Assembly (NCBI GenBank): GCA_014338405.1 | Contig: JTDE01000242.1 | Span: 41,880 to 105,879, forward strand | Source of the DNA: Paragonimus skrjabini miyazakii | Lineage: Eukaryota; Platyhelminthes; Trematoda; Plagiorchiida; Troglotrematidae | Direction: 5' to 3' | Length of the DNA: 64,000 bases | Part shown: positions 11,301 to 23,091 of the stretch, piece after piece | Numbering within the stretch: position 1 is the stretch's first letter | How the letters are laid out: each line of letters opens with the position of its first letter | Program-made: the position numbers and the translations under genes | The notes under the pieces: generated by a model | What the model saw: only the letters and a program-made list of their open reading frames with translations | What the model was told of the DNA's origin: nothing | Databases searched by the model: none

Positions 11301-13000
11301 CAGAGGTTACAACAGAAATGGGGCATTCGTGGTAGAAATTCAGTTTGATGTTAAAGCTCTAACATTTATTTTCCCGTACGTAAACAGAACTATGTTTATC
11401 CGTACAACTCTATCGGTTATGTTGTAAAATCGATATGGCTTGCATACAATTTACCGGCTGGTATTATCTCCGCTATTCGATTATCATAGCCATATACAAA
11501 GGAAAACACTACATATTTGTTCCTGTACGTTACCTTTTTCTGTTTCTGTTCTGCTTCATTCGTCTACTGGTGTGAAATCAACAAGAATCCGGTCTATCCA
11601 ATTACCATATCGGCGGTTCCCACCGATTACTCATTGTTTATTAATTACTATTGTTTATTACTTTTGTGTATCCATAAGGTCACACCTCAGCGGACGTTAC
11701 TTTGTGTTGTGTACCGTTGTACACGTTGGAACCAGTAATTTCGAATAAGGTGTTGGTTCGCGTACATGGTTCATGTGGTACACTCATCTGAGATTGTCCG
11801 CTTCTTTGGAATCAATCCAACTATCATGCAGTAATTTGCACCAGTGTGATTTAAAACGCCATCTTCGAAAAAGCTTACTGATATCAAGCTTCACTAACCA
11901 GTTAAGCGTCTTTGTTTATGGATATAATTGCCCACTCCAGAGATAATGTCTTCTATGCTCTACACCTGATTGAATCACAACACACGACTACAAATGGCAT
12001 CCGGATAATACTCAAATTGTCAGTCCGAATCTCACAGTCATCAAAACAACGGAAACTTCTAGCCCACCGGTTTGTCTGTTTTAAATGATTTCAACTGAGG
12101 GATTAGAGTAACATGAAGTAAAATGATCGTTAACTGATATGGTGTAACGTACTACCCATTCAGTCAAGCAGTTGCGTTGGCAACCATCGGATGTCAGACA
12201 TGGTGTTGCGTGGTTCTGCATGCGTGTGATGATAGTAGGCACACATGCGTGTGTATTGATGTGTGTCCATGCCGTGAATACTTTTACCTGACTCACGCAC
12301 ATGCCAACCGAGTGAATCCACTACATTTCCTGTCTACTCTTGTTTGGAGTGAGTCATGTAACTCACTTTGATTGGACAATTGTCTATTTGCTTGGTATCT
12401 CATGTTTGTTCATTCCGTGCCCTGCCTTACTCGCTTTCTGGACACAACGGTCACCGTTAGGTAGTAGAAGTGATCGCACTAATGGAGCTCAAACATTTAG
12501 CATCCGTGCATAACAGTCTCAATTCTATAAATTATATAAAGCCATTTTCACAACCCTAAAACTTGTTTCCCTAAATTATTGAATTAATCGCATTTTTATT
12601 ATAAGTAATTATTTCCACCTCAAGGTTTTATATTGGCTTGGTACTTGTTAGTGTGCTTTCCTCATATCACGTATGTAGATGAATAGTTGAATCATTGGTT
12701 GCCGTGTACGACCGCGGTGTTATGCTCTTCCAATCAGCCTTTTCTGTTTGTTTACTCAAAGACATTATCGGTTCTCTTGAAATGGAATTCATTAATACAA
12801 CTCAGCGATCAATAACCGCACGCACACACACACACAAACTAACAGGCAGAAACATGCACTCACGTGCACACAACTAACCAGTCCCTTCTAAGTCTTTTAA
12901 TACATTTTCTAAGAGAAAAAGTGAGACACATAAAAGAAAAGAATTACGACGCACGATTAATCTGTTTCAGTCTCGGCACCGGATTCACCGTGTATGAACA
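8322..13000. other. Intervening sequence between V1 and V2
   Basis: About 4.7 kb with no copy of the constant exons, so a V1 transcript would have to splice across it to 36060. A hydrophobic + strand ORF at 11517-11738 has a faint resemblance to a V exon but lacks the donor and the conserved loop (see rejected items). A CA run (12822-12836) lies 165 nt before the V2 ATG. No other gene was seen. Confidence 0.6.
12822..12836. repeat. (CA)n microsatellite
   Basis: An uninterrupted CA run upstream of exon V2. Similar CA- or TG-rich stretches lie before V1, V3 and V4. Confidence 0.9.
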
Positions 13001-13313
13001 ATGGTGGCCAGCGAATTTTACAGCCTGTTTGACAAAATCAGTCTTACTAATAGAGTAGGCATCGAGGATTTTGGTGATCGTTTGAATCTATTCACTGTGG
13101 TTCTGTTTGGTGTGGCTGTCATAGTTGTGGGCACAAAACAGTACATCATGAACTCTATAACTTGCTACATTCCCGTTGGTCCAAGTGGGGACTTGTTCAA
13201 AGAGTATGTGAACGATTTCTGCTGGGTTCGAGGTACCATTCCATTCAGACCGGGAGAACGGTTTCCTACCTCTGAAGCAGCGTGGGATGAATATGACAAA
13301 TATCGGCGATTAA
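13001..13313 (+). CDS. inx: Innexin alternative first coding exon V2
   Basis: This is the second alternative N-terminal innexin exon: 104 codons plus one base, the same length as V1. It starts MVASEFYSLF, has TM1 around FTVVLFGVAVIVVGTK, loop-1 cysteines at 55 and 74, and FCWVRGTIPF where the others mostly read YCWVHGTIPL. It ends TTA-A before donor GTGAGT (phase 1), so the junction to C1 reads RRL-T-YYQW. The best acceptor-like site of the set, TCTGTTTCAG, ends at 12970, 30 nt before the ATG, which has a good context (AACAATGG). The loop after the second cysteine (residues about 83-95) is among the most divergent segments of the array. Confidence 0.9.
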
Positions 13314-14656
13314 GTGAGTATTTCTGAGTTAACTAAATGTCTACCCTATTGAACCACCGTTATACAACACCGTTGCTGAGAATCTTGGATACTCTGGTCA
13401 AAAGTTTGGCCACTCTAGTACTGTTCCGTTGTTTCCTGTAGCTGGCTACCTGGAAACCGCTGAGGCCCATTAACATTGAGCTCCTTTGAACACTAAGTCA
13501 TCTCTTTTGACAAGTCTTCCAACGATTCACATAGTTCGGCAACTTGCTGGCTTGTGCACCGTAGGTGATTGTCTTACACAAAAAGCAAATAGTGACTGAA
13601 TATCGTGCGATCCCCGGAAAATGGTAATTTAAAGGAAAAATACACATACTTAAAATAAACTGCTTTAAACCAATTATTTGAAGTAACCGAAGGAGAATAT
13701 TAGTGCAGACAATTCGGAACCATCAGTCTGTCTACGCTTGTAGTTAATGTTCCCACTACAAGTCTTCTCTGACTTCTAAAATGATGAGCCGGAGAAGTAG
13801 TTGATAAATACTGCATTTGCTAAAGTAGGACTTAAATTGACGCAACAATACGTTTCATTTCTACGTTTATCTCGCTATTTGAAAGTATGATTAGAATACG
13901 CAAGAAGCCAGTTCGTATAAATTATCTGCAGGGTGAAAAAATAGATTTTTAATGATGACGAAATACAGACTGTTTCAAAGAAACCGTACAGGTTTGACAG
14001 AGAAGTATGCAATTTTGTTCAACTTTACAAACATCAGTGATAACAAAATCTTCTTTTAGCATTCGTTGCGTGCAACACAGTGGACATAGCAAAACATTAA
14101 GTAATTGGAAAATTTATTTTTAACTGTTTAGAATGTAAGCTGTTTTAGAAATAAATTACAGATTTCAGTTGTGAATTCTCTCACAATGATCTCGTATGAA
14201 GACGAGTGGACATTAAAGGCATAATGTTAGTTATGTTTTCACCACATATACATATAAAATGTTCAAACAAAACTATTCTTGTGATAACATTTGTGCGACA
14301 GAGAGGCATTAATCTAAGGCCTAAGAATCACTTAAAGCTGACGACAGTGAGGGCTGTCTTACTTTGCGGCAACGAAACATTATCCATCAATGTCTGTTTT
14401 CGATCGTTCGTATTGGGTGGGATCAGTAAGTAAACAAAGAAGGGGTTAGAAACCAGGTATTTGGTATTGACTGCCAAGCAGATACCTTTTCTCTCGGTCG
14501 TTACATTTACACAGGATTAGCTGACTAGGCGATGTACTATGGATGCCAGCTAGTCATTTGCTTCGTCGAGCACTTTGTGCTGCTACCGTGGCCGACTAGT
14601 CATCATCTATAGCTGATGACCTAGTGTTGATAAATGAAATCTTTCACCCGGAAGTT

Positions 14657-14790
14657 TGTCAATGTCTCCCAGAAGGAGGATCCCGTGAATCACAGAGCCA
14701 GTGGATAGAGGTACTATGTGAGAATGCAAATAATCAGGCTGAGTGGCGTAAATGTTGTAGATATTTGGACAATTGGTCAATGGAAAAAGT
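14657..14790 (+). mobile_element. LINE ORF2 C-terminal relic
   Basis: The + strand frame contains LPEGGSRESQSQW followed by NNQAEWRKCCRYL. This matches the C-terminal pattern LPGW-SRDSQT...NRAQWRECCRCL of the better preserved LINE copy at 15735-16876. Only this short piece is recognisable; the flanks have drifted. Confidence 0.6.
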
Positions 14791-15734
14791 ACATTCGATT
14801 ACCGACAAGGATAAAAACGCGACAATTTGATAGGATTACGGCCACTCACCCTATACAATACACGAGAGATCCTATACTGGCAGCCATGTCTGAAATATTG
14901 ATTGATTTCACAACTTCTCCAGATAACGATTGTGGTGTCGAATGTTCAATTTAGAAGTGTCTTTACTCGAAAACGATCGGTCAACTATAATAAAATTTTA
15001 AAGTCATAGTAGTCAGATTTATAAGAAAATTAGATGAAAATTGGTGCGATAAAAGCCACCATAAAAGAGGGTCTGGCGTCAGATGTCAGGGAATCGGAGT
15101 TGGTTGTATTACTTTCAGGTCATTGGGAAAGGTATACCCTTAGACAGGCTGACTAAGACATATTCGTTAGTGTGAGAACAAGTTGTGATCGTTTGGTAAC
15201 AATATTTTTCCATAACATCAAACTGCTTACACAAATACTTCCCCAAACCAGGTGAACTAGTTGCAAATCTGTGGCTACTTAGAGGAGATGGATTAAAACA
15301 TTGTTTGTGAAGACAAACTATGACCCATTCAACCGTCAAATTCACAACGGAACTAGAGTTGAAGCAAGTTGGTCCATCTCTTCGAAATTGTTGAGTTCCT
15401 ACAAGCGTCTTTGTTTATAGCAAAACCACAGGCGTAAACATCAGTCTCTCATCAGACCGATTTACGTCCATATAGGTAGCTCAACGTCTCGCCGGACCTG
15501 CAAGTCAAAAGAGTTATAACCAGAAGTTCCGAGGGATTGGAGAAAGGATTAGAAAGACAATTTTTACTTTAAGAAATGTCGTATGTGTGTGCCAGGGTTG
15601 TTTTTTCTAATGAACGCACAAGTGCGCTTACTTTTGAAGATTTGCTACTGGTTGAGAGAACTTGTTGAGTAGAAAATTACTGAGATTCTCACAGAGTATT
15701 TAGAAGTTTACATTAGGCAAAGTATGTGAGAACT

Positions 15735-16876
15735 ATTCAGGGTTGTGTTTGGGCTGAGACACTGCCAGGGCCCCCACACCTAGACAGGAGAACAATTGGG
15801 GTTCTCAACCAAAGCCTTTGGCTGAAAAGCCTATACCGCAAGGCTGCGGGTGGGTGGCAGTGTACCAGAACTAGTATGTTTTTCGGAAGAAGATGCCAAC
15901 CTTCTTCCAACCCCCAACCTGGAGGACCAGGATCCTGGTTTGTCAGATCTCTACCCATTGGCCTGCCTGGCATGAGTGATTCTATCGTTGACAGTTTCAG
16001 CACCAGGAGCGGCGTTCATCAAGGTCGTCCCCTATCACCATTTTTGTTCAATTTCCTCATAGACGAAATAATGGAGGATTGTCTCCGGCAGTCACAAGAT
16101 GCCGGTGTTGACCTCCTACCTGGTGAAAGACTGACTCATCTTGATTATGCTGACGATAAGGTGTTGCTGTTTGACAACTTTCAAGCGGCACAAACAACAC
16201 TAGACGCAATTCTACGTTCGGCTAAGTAATTCGGAATGCACTTTGCAACCTCAAAATGCAAAGTGCTTCTGCAAGATTGCTGTAATTACGTAGATTTAAT
16301 GTCAGATAATGAAGTCATGGAAGTTGTTGACCGGTTTGTATACCTGGGAAGCTGCATCAGTGGCGGCGGTCGATTGGCGCAAGGTGCGAGATGGACAGAT
16401 GATGACCTGGCGTAGAGAAATGGACTAAGTCACGAAGGGGCTGGTCACGATAGATCAGGTTCGTCTCCCGGGCTGGAGCTCTCGCGACTCACAGACTCGG
16501 TAGCTTGATACCTTAGGTGATATGGCGGCTAACCGAGCTCAGTGGCGTGAATGTTGTCGTTGTTTGGTCGAGTTGTCTGTGAAGTGAGTGCACTTAATGA
16601 CGCGGGACAGTGAAAACCGCAAGGAAGCTGTCTTGCTGATGACGCCTTACTTTCACTTACAGCTCGGTTGTTTGTTTGTAAGATGTAGGCGCCTTGATGT
16701 ATGTTTGAATGTAGACGTAGCTGTTTTTGGTAGTTAGGTCTCCTCCTCTTCCCTTTTATTTTTCTTCTCTCTCTCTCTCTCTATAGAGGGTTTGCTTTTT
16801 CTTCGTGTTTGTGTGGCAGTTAAGCATCAATGTGAACCACTGATGCATTGCTGTCTATGATGATGACGATGATGTG
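15735..16876 (+). pseudogene. Non-LTR retrotransposon fragment (reverse transcriptase, 3' end)
   Basis: The recognisable reverse transcriptase runs from SGVHQGRPLSPFLFNF through LTHLDYADDKVLLF, which has the catalytic YADD box (about 16006-16170). It is followed by FVYLGSCISGGG (about 16336-16365). The frame is then broken: the next several hundred bases expected in this family are missing, and a C-terminal piece (VRLPGWSSRDSQT, then NRAQWRECCRCL) follows from about 16455. The untranslated tail includes a CT run and ends in GATGAT-type repeats near 16876. Stops near 16230 and 16416 confirm it is dead. The 5' border is uncertain. The clade is CR1/RTE-like, by general resemblance only. Confidence 0.85.
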
Positions 16877-18261
16877 AGAACTAAAGTAAACAAACATCAA
16901 AATCAGTGTGTTAAACATTGTTGAACGCCAGGTCACGCTCAGACATGTCGAAGTTACTGGCGATGAGTTCTACATATGTCATAACCTCGATCTAGAAGAA
17001 CTGGAGAAGGTTAGACTAGAATATAGGACTCCGCAAGAATGACTGTTTGTTAAGTCTGTTGAAATCAGGAACGTCAACTACGGTGTAAATAACACTGACA
17101 GTTATAATCGTTTGGGCACGTGATGGACGGTCGCGAGTTGATCTAACTGTCTTGCATCAGTGTCTGGTCGAGCTGACTGCTGGAAAGACCAAACTATCTT
17201 TATCAGGTACAGTTATCACAAATACGGCGGAACAAAAACCAATTTACTTTACCGAATACAGCCATTCCCCCTCCGCGTTTACCTCCACACACCTCTTTCT
17301 AAGGGCCTAGGTAACTGGAGGTTTTTATTGATCCACACTGCAACACTAGTGACGTACAATAATCCACTGACTCACGCCTCGCCTGCCTCAACTATTCCTA
17401 ATTGTATATCTAGCTCCCTTGGTATGAGTAAATTTTCCCCTCAGAACTGGTACATCATTACCTATCATTGCTGAATGCTCACAAACTGTTATCAAAATGT
17501 GGGTTCCCTATCAGCTTCACTTATGTTCATAAAATCCGTTTTTGCTAGTTAACGTACTTGCGCGTAAGTAGAATAGGTCACTGTACGGTACCGAACTGCG
17601 GAGATCAGTTTTAAACTTGAAGGGATCACTTCGGTTTGACAACTAAACGGGTTAGATCTTCTGGACTTATCAATTTTCCAGAGTTACCGTTACAATGTTA
17701 GATAATATCTACGAAAAACCTGCAAATTGCTAAGTGGGACATACATTAATAGTACATGTTCGTGGAACCCTTGATAAGGTTTCTCCTATATGGCGACCAA
17801 TTTCGAATGCATATCCTATACGGTTGATCACTGCATTCCAATCAATCACTATTTAAATACAATTTAAAGCATACTGTAGATATCAGACATGTCAAACTCA
17901 AGACAGACAGAAACACGGAGTTCGATGTTACCGGTACTCAGTCAACTCATTGAATTATGGCGATCTGGATGCCGTGATAGAGAATGGCACTTTCAGTTTT
18001 GCTTATTACATCAAACATGACTGTCAGTATATTTACTGAAAACACTCACATACACACTCCTGTTTATACACATTAAGTGTGTATCCTCACTTGTCATGTT
18101 GTAACACGAACAGCGATTCACAAGTTTTGACCAATCACGTATCATAAGGTACGTGAAGTGGGATTTGTTCTTTCGCAGTTTACTTTCAGAATACGAAAAC
18201 TTTCTACCGCGTAATCACTGCACGACTGTTTTGACTGGTTTCCGGTTTGTTTAGCAGAAAC

Positions 18262-18574
18262 ATGGCTTCACAACAATTTATGGATTTGTATCAGAAAATC
18301 AATGTGGCCAACCAAGTTGGAATTGAAGATTCAGTGGATCGACTCAATTTGTTCACTGTGGTCCTGTTCGCGTTAGCTGCTGTGATAGTCGGTGTAAAAC
18401 AATATATTATGAACGACATAAGTTGCTACATTCCCGTGAGTCCAACTGGAGACAAGTTCAAAGAGTTTGTAAATGATTACTGTTGGGTTCATGGAACCAT
18501 TCCATTACGTTTGGATGAAGCCATGCCAAATAACGATGAGATCTGGAATGAGTACGATAAGTTCCGACGTATCA
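18262..18574 (+). CDS. inx: Innexin alternative first coding exon V3
   Basis: 104 codons plus one base, starting MASQQFMDLYQKIN. The frame is open for five codons upstream, but ATG 18262 aligns with the other V starts and has context AAACATGG. TM1 is FTVVLFALAAVIVGVK; loop-1 cysteines are at 55 and 74. It ends ATC-A before donor GTAAGT (phase 1). It is the close sister of V7: about 84 of 104 residues match by hand count, and the segment from KQYIMNDISCYIPV to NDYCWV is identical, even though V4, V5 and V6 lie between them. Acceptor-like sites end at 18178 (TTTCGCAG) and 18189 (ACTTTCAG). Confidence 0.9.
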
Positions 18575-19074
18575 GTAAGTGATTGCCAATGTATCTGAGT
18601 GATGATAACATGACCAGTTTTCACTTTGCATGGGATTACAAGTGGCCCTTGAAACTTTGCAACACACTGCTTGTACAACAAGACTTTGTACTTAATAACA
18701 AGCGGTAGTGTATGACGGAATAGAAGAATTCCCATCGTGTACTCTGAACCAGCATAGGGACTATGCGGTCGTATCAGTCATTTAACATCCGATGAATTTA
18801 ACAAGGTACTTTGTTTCCCTCTCTCACCAAGTTAATGTCTTAGATATACTCACCAAAACATCCATAGTCGGCACTCTGTTTGTACAAGTTAAAACGATAT
18901 GGGGAAGCTTTACGAGACACTGTCGCTATGACTTTCAGCACTTTTGGCCGTAGTTAATGCAGACTGACAATACGAAGTGCAATGTAGTCGTTCGTAGTAA
19001 TGGGATGTGAAACAGTTTACAGCTCATTTATGTAAAACTTCCTTCGTCACAAGTGATACTCATAAAACTGGTAA

Positions 19075-19200
19075 CTGAGTGGATGAACTTGGGCTCGCAC
19101 CATGAACGGTTATCGGTTTAATCCCCCTCTCAAGCTACCCGATGAGTCCGAATAAGAATGAAACTTGTCGCGGACTGTTGGTTTGAGAAGAACTATCAAC
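19075..19200 (+). mobile_element. Decayed tRNA-derived SINE with hammerhead remnant (D)
   Basis: A tRNA-like head (GAGTGGATGAAC..., then CATGAACGG and a B-box-like GGTTTAATCCC) aligns by eye with copy A. It is followed by CCGATGAGTCC, a short spacer and GAAAC, the layout of a hammerhead core with one change in the first core (CCGATGA for CTGATGA). The stem II sequence differs from copies A and B, so it may be a second subfamily. Confidence 0.5.
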
Positions 19201-19747
19201 GCCACATAGGGCGTTGACGGCCGTAACTAGTACATACTGGCAATCCGAGTTGGACTGTGTCCATCTGCATTACCGGGTTGCACGATATGTTACTACTTCA
19301 AAATAGAAACAAGCTACTGATCCCAAAAAGAAATCGAAACAATTTACGACCTGAATTAAATGTGTTGAAATGGCTTAACTGACATAATGATAGTCGAGTT
19401 AAATGCTTTCTCTGACCGAACTATACTTAACATGGATCGAGCTTTGGATATTACTTACCTTTTTAAGGAACAGAGTAAATAAAACCAACAAGGAAACACC
19501 AGCGTGAGCGTTCACATAGTATTGCGGTAATCACTTTCGTCATTAAAATAGTGCATGTGTTTACAACGCATGTTCGGAAGACTATCCCAATGGTGTGCGG
19601 TATAAAAACACAGCAGAATGTGCGTTAGCGGAATGCCTTGAAATAAGATATTTGTATAGTTTTTTCTGCGGCACTGTTGTGGTATGCTTATTTCAGTGTA
19701 CGCATGCTACCAAAACAAAAGTATACTGGCACCTCATTGTACGATAT

Positions 19748-19763
19748 TATATATATATATATA
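19748..19763. repeat. (TA)n microsatellite
   Basis: A simple alternating TA run. Confidence 0.9.
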
Positions 19764-21851
19764 ACGTGGTCTAGAGTGGTCATTTTTGGGGTACTACCTT
19801 CTGACGTGACTTTTAACCTGATCATTCGGAAGCATAATTTCATCAATTTTATTATAGTGTAAACTTTCATACAAAGTCTGTTTAAGGAGTATACCTAAAG
19901 TGGTCTGTAATCTTGGCAGGGTTTTTTGAGGGGAGTTCCACGACTAGCCTAGGATTAATAGTTCTTGATGAAAATATCGAACGATAGCTTGTAGGCAGGC
20001 TTGTGCACAGATGGTAGTACATCGTTGTTCTGTTTCAGACTAACCGTACGGAGTTGTTTTTTAAATACAAAGGTGGTAGTGTATGTGTGGTTTAAAAAGT
20101 GTCTTTTTGTAACAACTTCCTTCCCATCCTTCATACTCCTATCCTCAGCAGTCATACCTGTTACATGATTTTTAGATTTACAATATTTCTTAAATGTATT
20201 TAGAATGTGCATCATGTGACCAACCATAATCTGTACAACTATTTACCGGTTGACATTTGTCAGTAAAAGAGCTTGGAATCCAAAACAACAACATTCGCTG
20301 ACGCGAAAATTTTCGTCACTGAAACCAATAGTTAAAACCAGGTCGGTTTCCTTCTGATTAAGAAAAACGTGTAGTCGTGGAGCAGCTTACTTGTGGAAAT
20401 CCCATTTACAGTTCCTGTTCATCTCAAGCCACCCATACTCGTTGTTTGATAACTTTACAATTATCCTGAGTTTCATTTACATTCCGTTCGTCGATGTCTG
20501 TGTTTCTTTTTAGCAAGTTCAAAAATTTGGTCATGATGATTTCAAAATTATAAACAATTTGCCTTCATGTTGTTGACCCAACTTCAATTTTCGAGCCGTT
20601 TTGTTCAAATACCAGAACGTAGCTTTCCCGTATTGTAAGCACCTTGTTAGCATGTGTAAAATCATACCTGTTTTTCCGGTTTTCTAAACGTGCAGTTTGT
20701 CGGGCAAATGTTGCCCAATGACTATTCTTTGTTTTTTCCAGCCCTTCCGATAAGAATCTTTCAGAGATCCTGTAACAGTCATGTATCGAAAAACAGTAGT
20801 TAGTTAAGCACTTGCAACTTGTTCATATCGTGTGCAAACACTAACTAATGAGAGGCTGTTGCAAGCAGTGCGATAATTTATCATAACTCTTCCCACTAAA
20901 CTCATATACCGGTTTAGTTAGATTAATTCGGTTCTCTCCAATTTGCAACCGTGCTTGAGCATACGCATGAATGAAATAAACTTTAGATGTTGGCCTCCAT
21001 AATCAGAAGTACTGTACTTGGTACGTGCATACACCGACTGTAATCGAACTCTAGTATGGGGAACTAATTCATTTAAGGCGGCCTCTGAAAAAGGCGGTAG
21101 ATTAATGAAAATATCCAATATACTTAAGAGGTTCCTGTTCGCTGGACAGCTGTAAATGTTGCAACCACATTTCATAGAAAGACTGTGGCGACGAAACCGT
21201 AAGTACACATGGTACGCGTATGTTTATGGCTTAAGTAGGTCATGTCCCTCTTGCACCGGTACTGGACTCACACCTGACCACAATCCACGTGACTGATGAA
21301 GATTGGGTTTAATCATGAGGGCATTGATCAATGTTCACGTGTCGGATAATGCTGGTAACCTGCCTTTCGAAATGGTGTAACAGTGTTTAACCAAGGATTC
21401 AGCGACAAGTGTATAGTACTGATTCTGAATAGACTAAATGAGTATCAACTGGTAAGCTTGTGAAAACTCAAAACAGTACACTTATAACGTTGCAGGATGC
21501 AGCAGTTTACAACGTTTATCTCGTCCAGTTGATTTAGGAGGCAATATCTCAGGCTATCAACGAATGTCTTACTTACAAACTACAACGTAATAAAATCCAT
21601 AATCAGTATCAGAACCGTCAGTTGTTGAAGCTGGACGGGTTTTCATGTTGCTATCTCTTTCTCAAGCTATTGAGTTCTTTTGGGATAAAGGGGCATCTTC
21701 GATTCGTCTAGTCGAGCGAGAGCTATTCTGCAAGCTCTGGATTGCCAGAAAGGGAAAAGCGTGTACATAAATTCGTTTCAATTCCAAGAACCTTCGTATT
21801 GTCCAGAACCAAAGAAATGACTTTCATCTATGGAGTGGTAAGGTTGAATGA

Positions 21852-21878
21852 AATGTATGTATGTATGTATGAATGTAT
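21852..21878. repeat. (ATGT)n microsatellite
   Basis: A short tetranucleotide run with one imperfect unit near its end. Confidence 0.85.
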
Positions 21879-22775
21879 TCAATAAATTCCTTCTATCGTT
21901 CATTAATCCTGGTTACTTACTGTTCAGACAAATCACGGTGGTAGTTTTGGTTCTTCGACCTGTTTGGTTAACCACATAAACATTACAGTAAATCTTTGAA
22001 CTAATCTTTTTATCTTAAACCATATTTAATAGGTTGAAGGTAATTTTGATCATACACTCTGACGTTTTCGTTCTAACCAAACTGTCAAACTGCCGTGTGA
22101 TTAATCGGCAGTTAATGCCAGTGAGCAAGCGTGCAAGTATTGTAGAGAAGGGATGTTTAATTATATACCGATGATCTGCAGTTTGCAACTTACAAGTTCT
22201 AGCTACTTGTCTAGAAGCGGTTTGGAAATTGTTATAAAAGAACCCGATCAAAGAATACAACGAAGTAAAATTTCTGATGACGAGTTTTGATATTTAAAAA
22301 ATATTTCAACTATGTCTTGTCGTTACTTTTCTGATAACCTTCGCACGATATGTTGAGGTGGATGGGTACTTATTGATTTTTATACTCCCTTAATCTCCGC
22401 CAATGTGCTCATCAGATTAAGTTACAGAATGGCACTTGAACTTTGTTCCGCTCACTCACACCATTCGTGAAACCTAATAGGTTGGTTTGATGAAATGGAC
22501 ACTGTGAACAGTTCGACAAAATTCCGCCGAATAGATGTGTTTATCGATCAGTACAGGCACTCACACATACACAAGACTGCACGCACGCTACATAAATTCA
22601 CTCAAACATCCTCACAAACGTATTTACATATGCAAATTCGCTATCATAAAAAAACAATGGTCATGTTTGTGTTTCATGCTCGTTCAAATATGCTTTCGTC
22701 CTACGCTTGGCGCACAGAGTAGTCGTGGTGTGGGTACCGCTCAGTTCAATTGTTATCTCACGAGTCCATACTACC

Positions 22776-23091
22776 ATGCTGCTTGCTCAGGAGTTTATGA
22801 ACTTATTCACTACAATAACCTTAGCCAATCAATTAACGTTGGAAGATTTTTCCGATCGTCTGACTCTAGTCACTTGTGTGTTATTCTCTCTGGCATCTAC
22901 TGTGGTCGGAGTGAAACAGTATGTGTTCAATTCAATATCATGTTACATACCTGTTGCGCCTGATGGGCAGGATTTCAAAGATTACTTGCATTCTTATTGC
23001 TGGGTTCACGGAACGATTCCACTTCGTGCAAATGAAAGTTTACCTAAGTCGGAGGAACAATGGGATTTATACGATCGACTACGTCGAGTGA
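22776..23091 (+). CDS. inx: Innexin alternative first coding exon V4
   Basis: 105 codons plus one base, one codon longer than its six relatives because of an extra residue at the N-terminus (MLLAQEFMNLF). The frame is open for 23 codons upstream, but ATG 22776 gives the aligned start. TM1 is diverged (VTCVLFSLASTVVGVK). Loop-1 cysteines are at 56 and 75. It ends GTG-A before donor GTAAGT at 23092; an overlapping GTGAGT begins at 23088, but using it would leave phase 0 and shift the frame at C1, so 23091 is the coding-compatible end. A CTCAG acceptor-like site ends at 22744, 31 nt before the ATG. Confidence 0.88.

Larger units (their letters stand above)
13314..18261. other. Intervening sequence between V2 and V3
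   Basis: This holds LINE debris (14657-14790 and 15735-16876) and otherwise no recognised gene. CA-rich sequence at about 18041-18072 precedes V3. No second set of constant exons is present. Confidence 0.6.
18575..22775. other. Intervening sequence between V3 and V4
   Basis: This contains a decayed SINE (about 19075-19200), a TA run (19748-19763) and an ATGT run (21852-21878). No gene was recognised; the longer ORFs here (for example 19955-20227 and 20918-21208, minus strand) match nothing I know. Confidence 0.55.

Noticed and set aside
11517..11738. Possible relic V exon (hydrophobic stretch, then NPVYPITI... and NYYC)
   Set aside because: Its layout is faintly like TM1 plus loop 1, but only one cysteine can be placed, YCWVHGTIP is missing, there is no phase-1 donor at the expected place, and DNA similarity to the real V exons is poor. 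A nucleotide alignment to V1-V7 would settle it.
22707..22775. N-terminal extension of V4 upstream of ATG 22776
   Set aside because: An in-frame ATG exists at 22707, but the extension has no counterpart in the other V exons and a putative acceptor (CTCAG ending at 22744) lies inside it.
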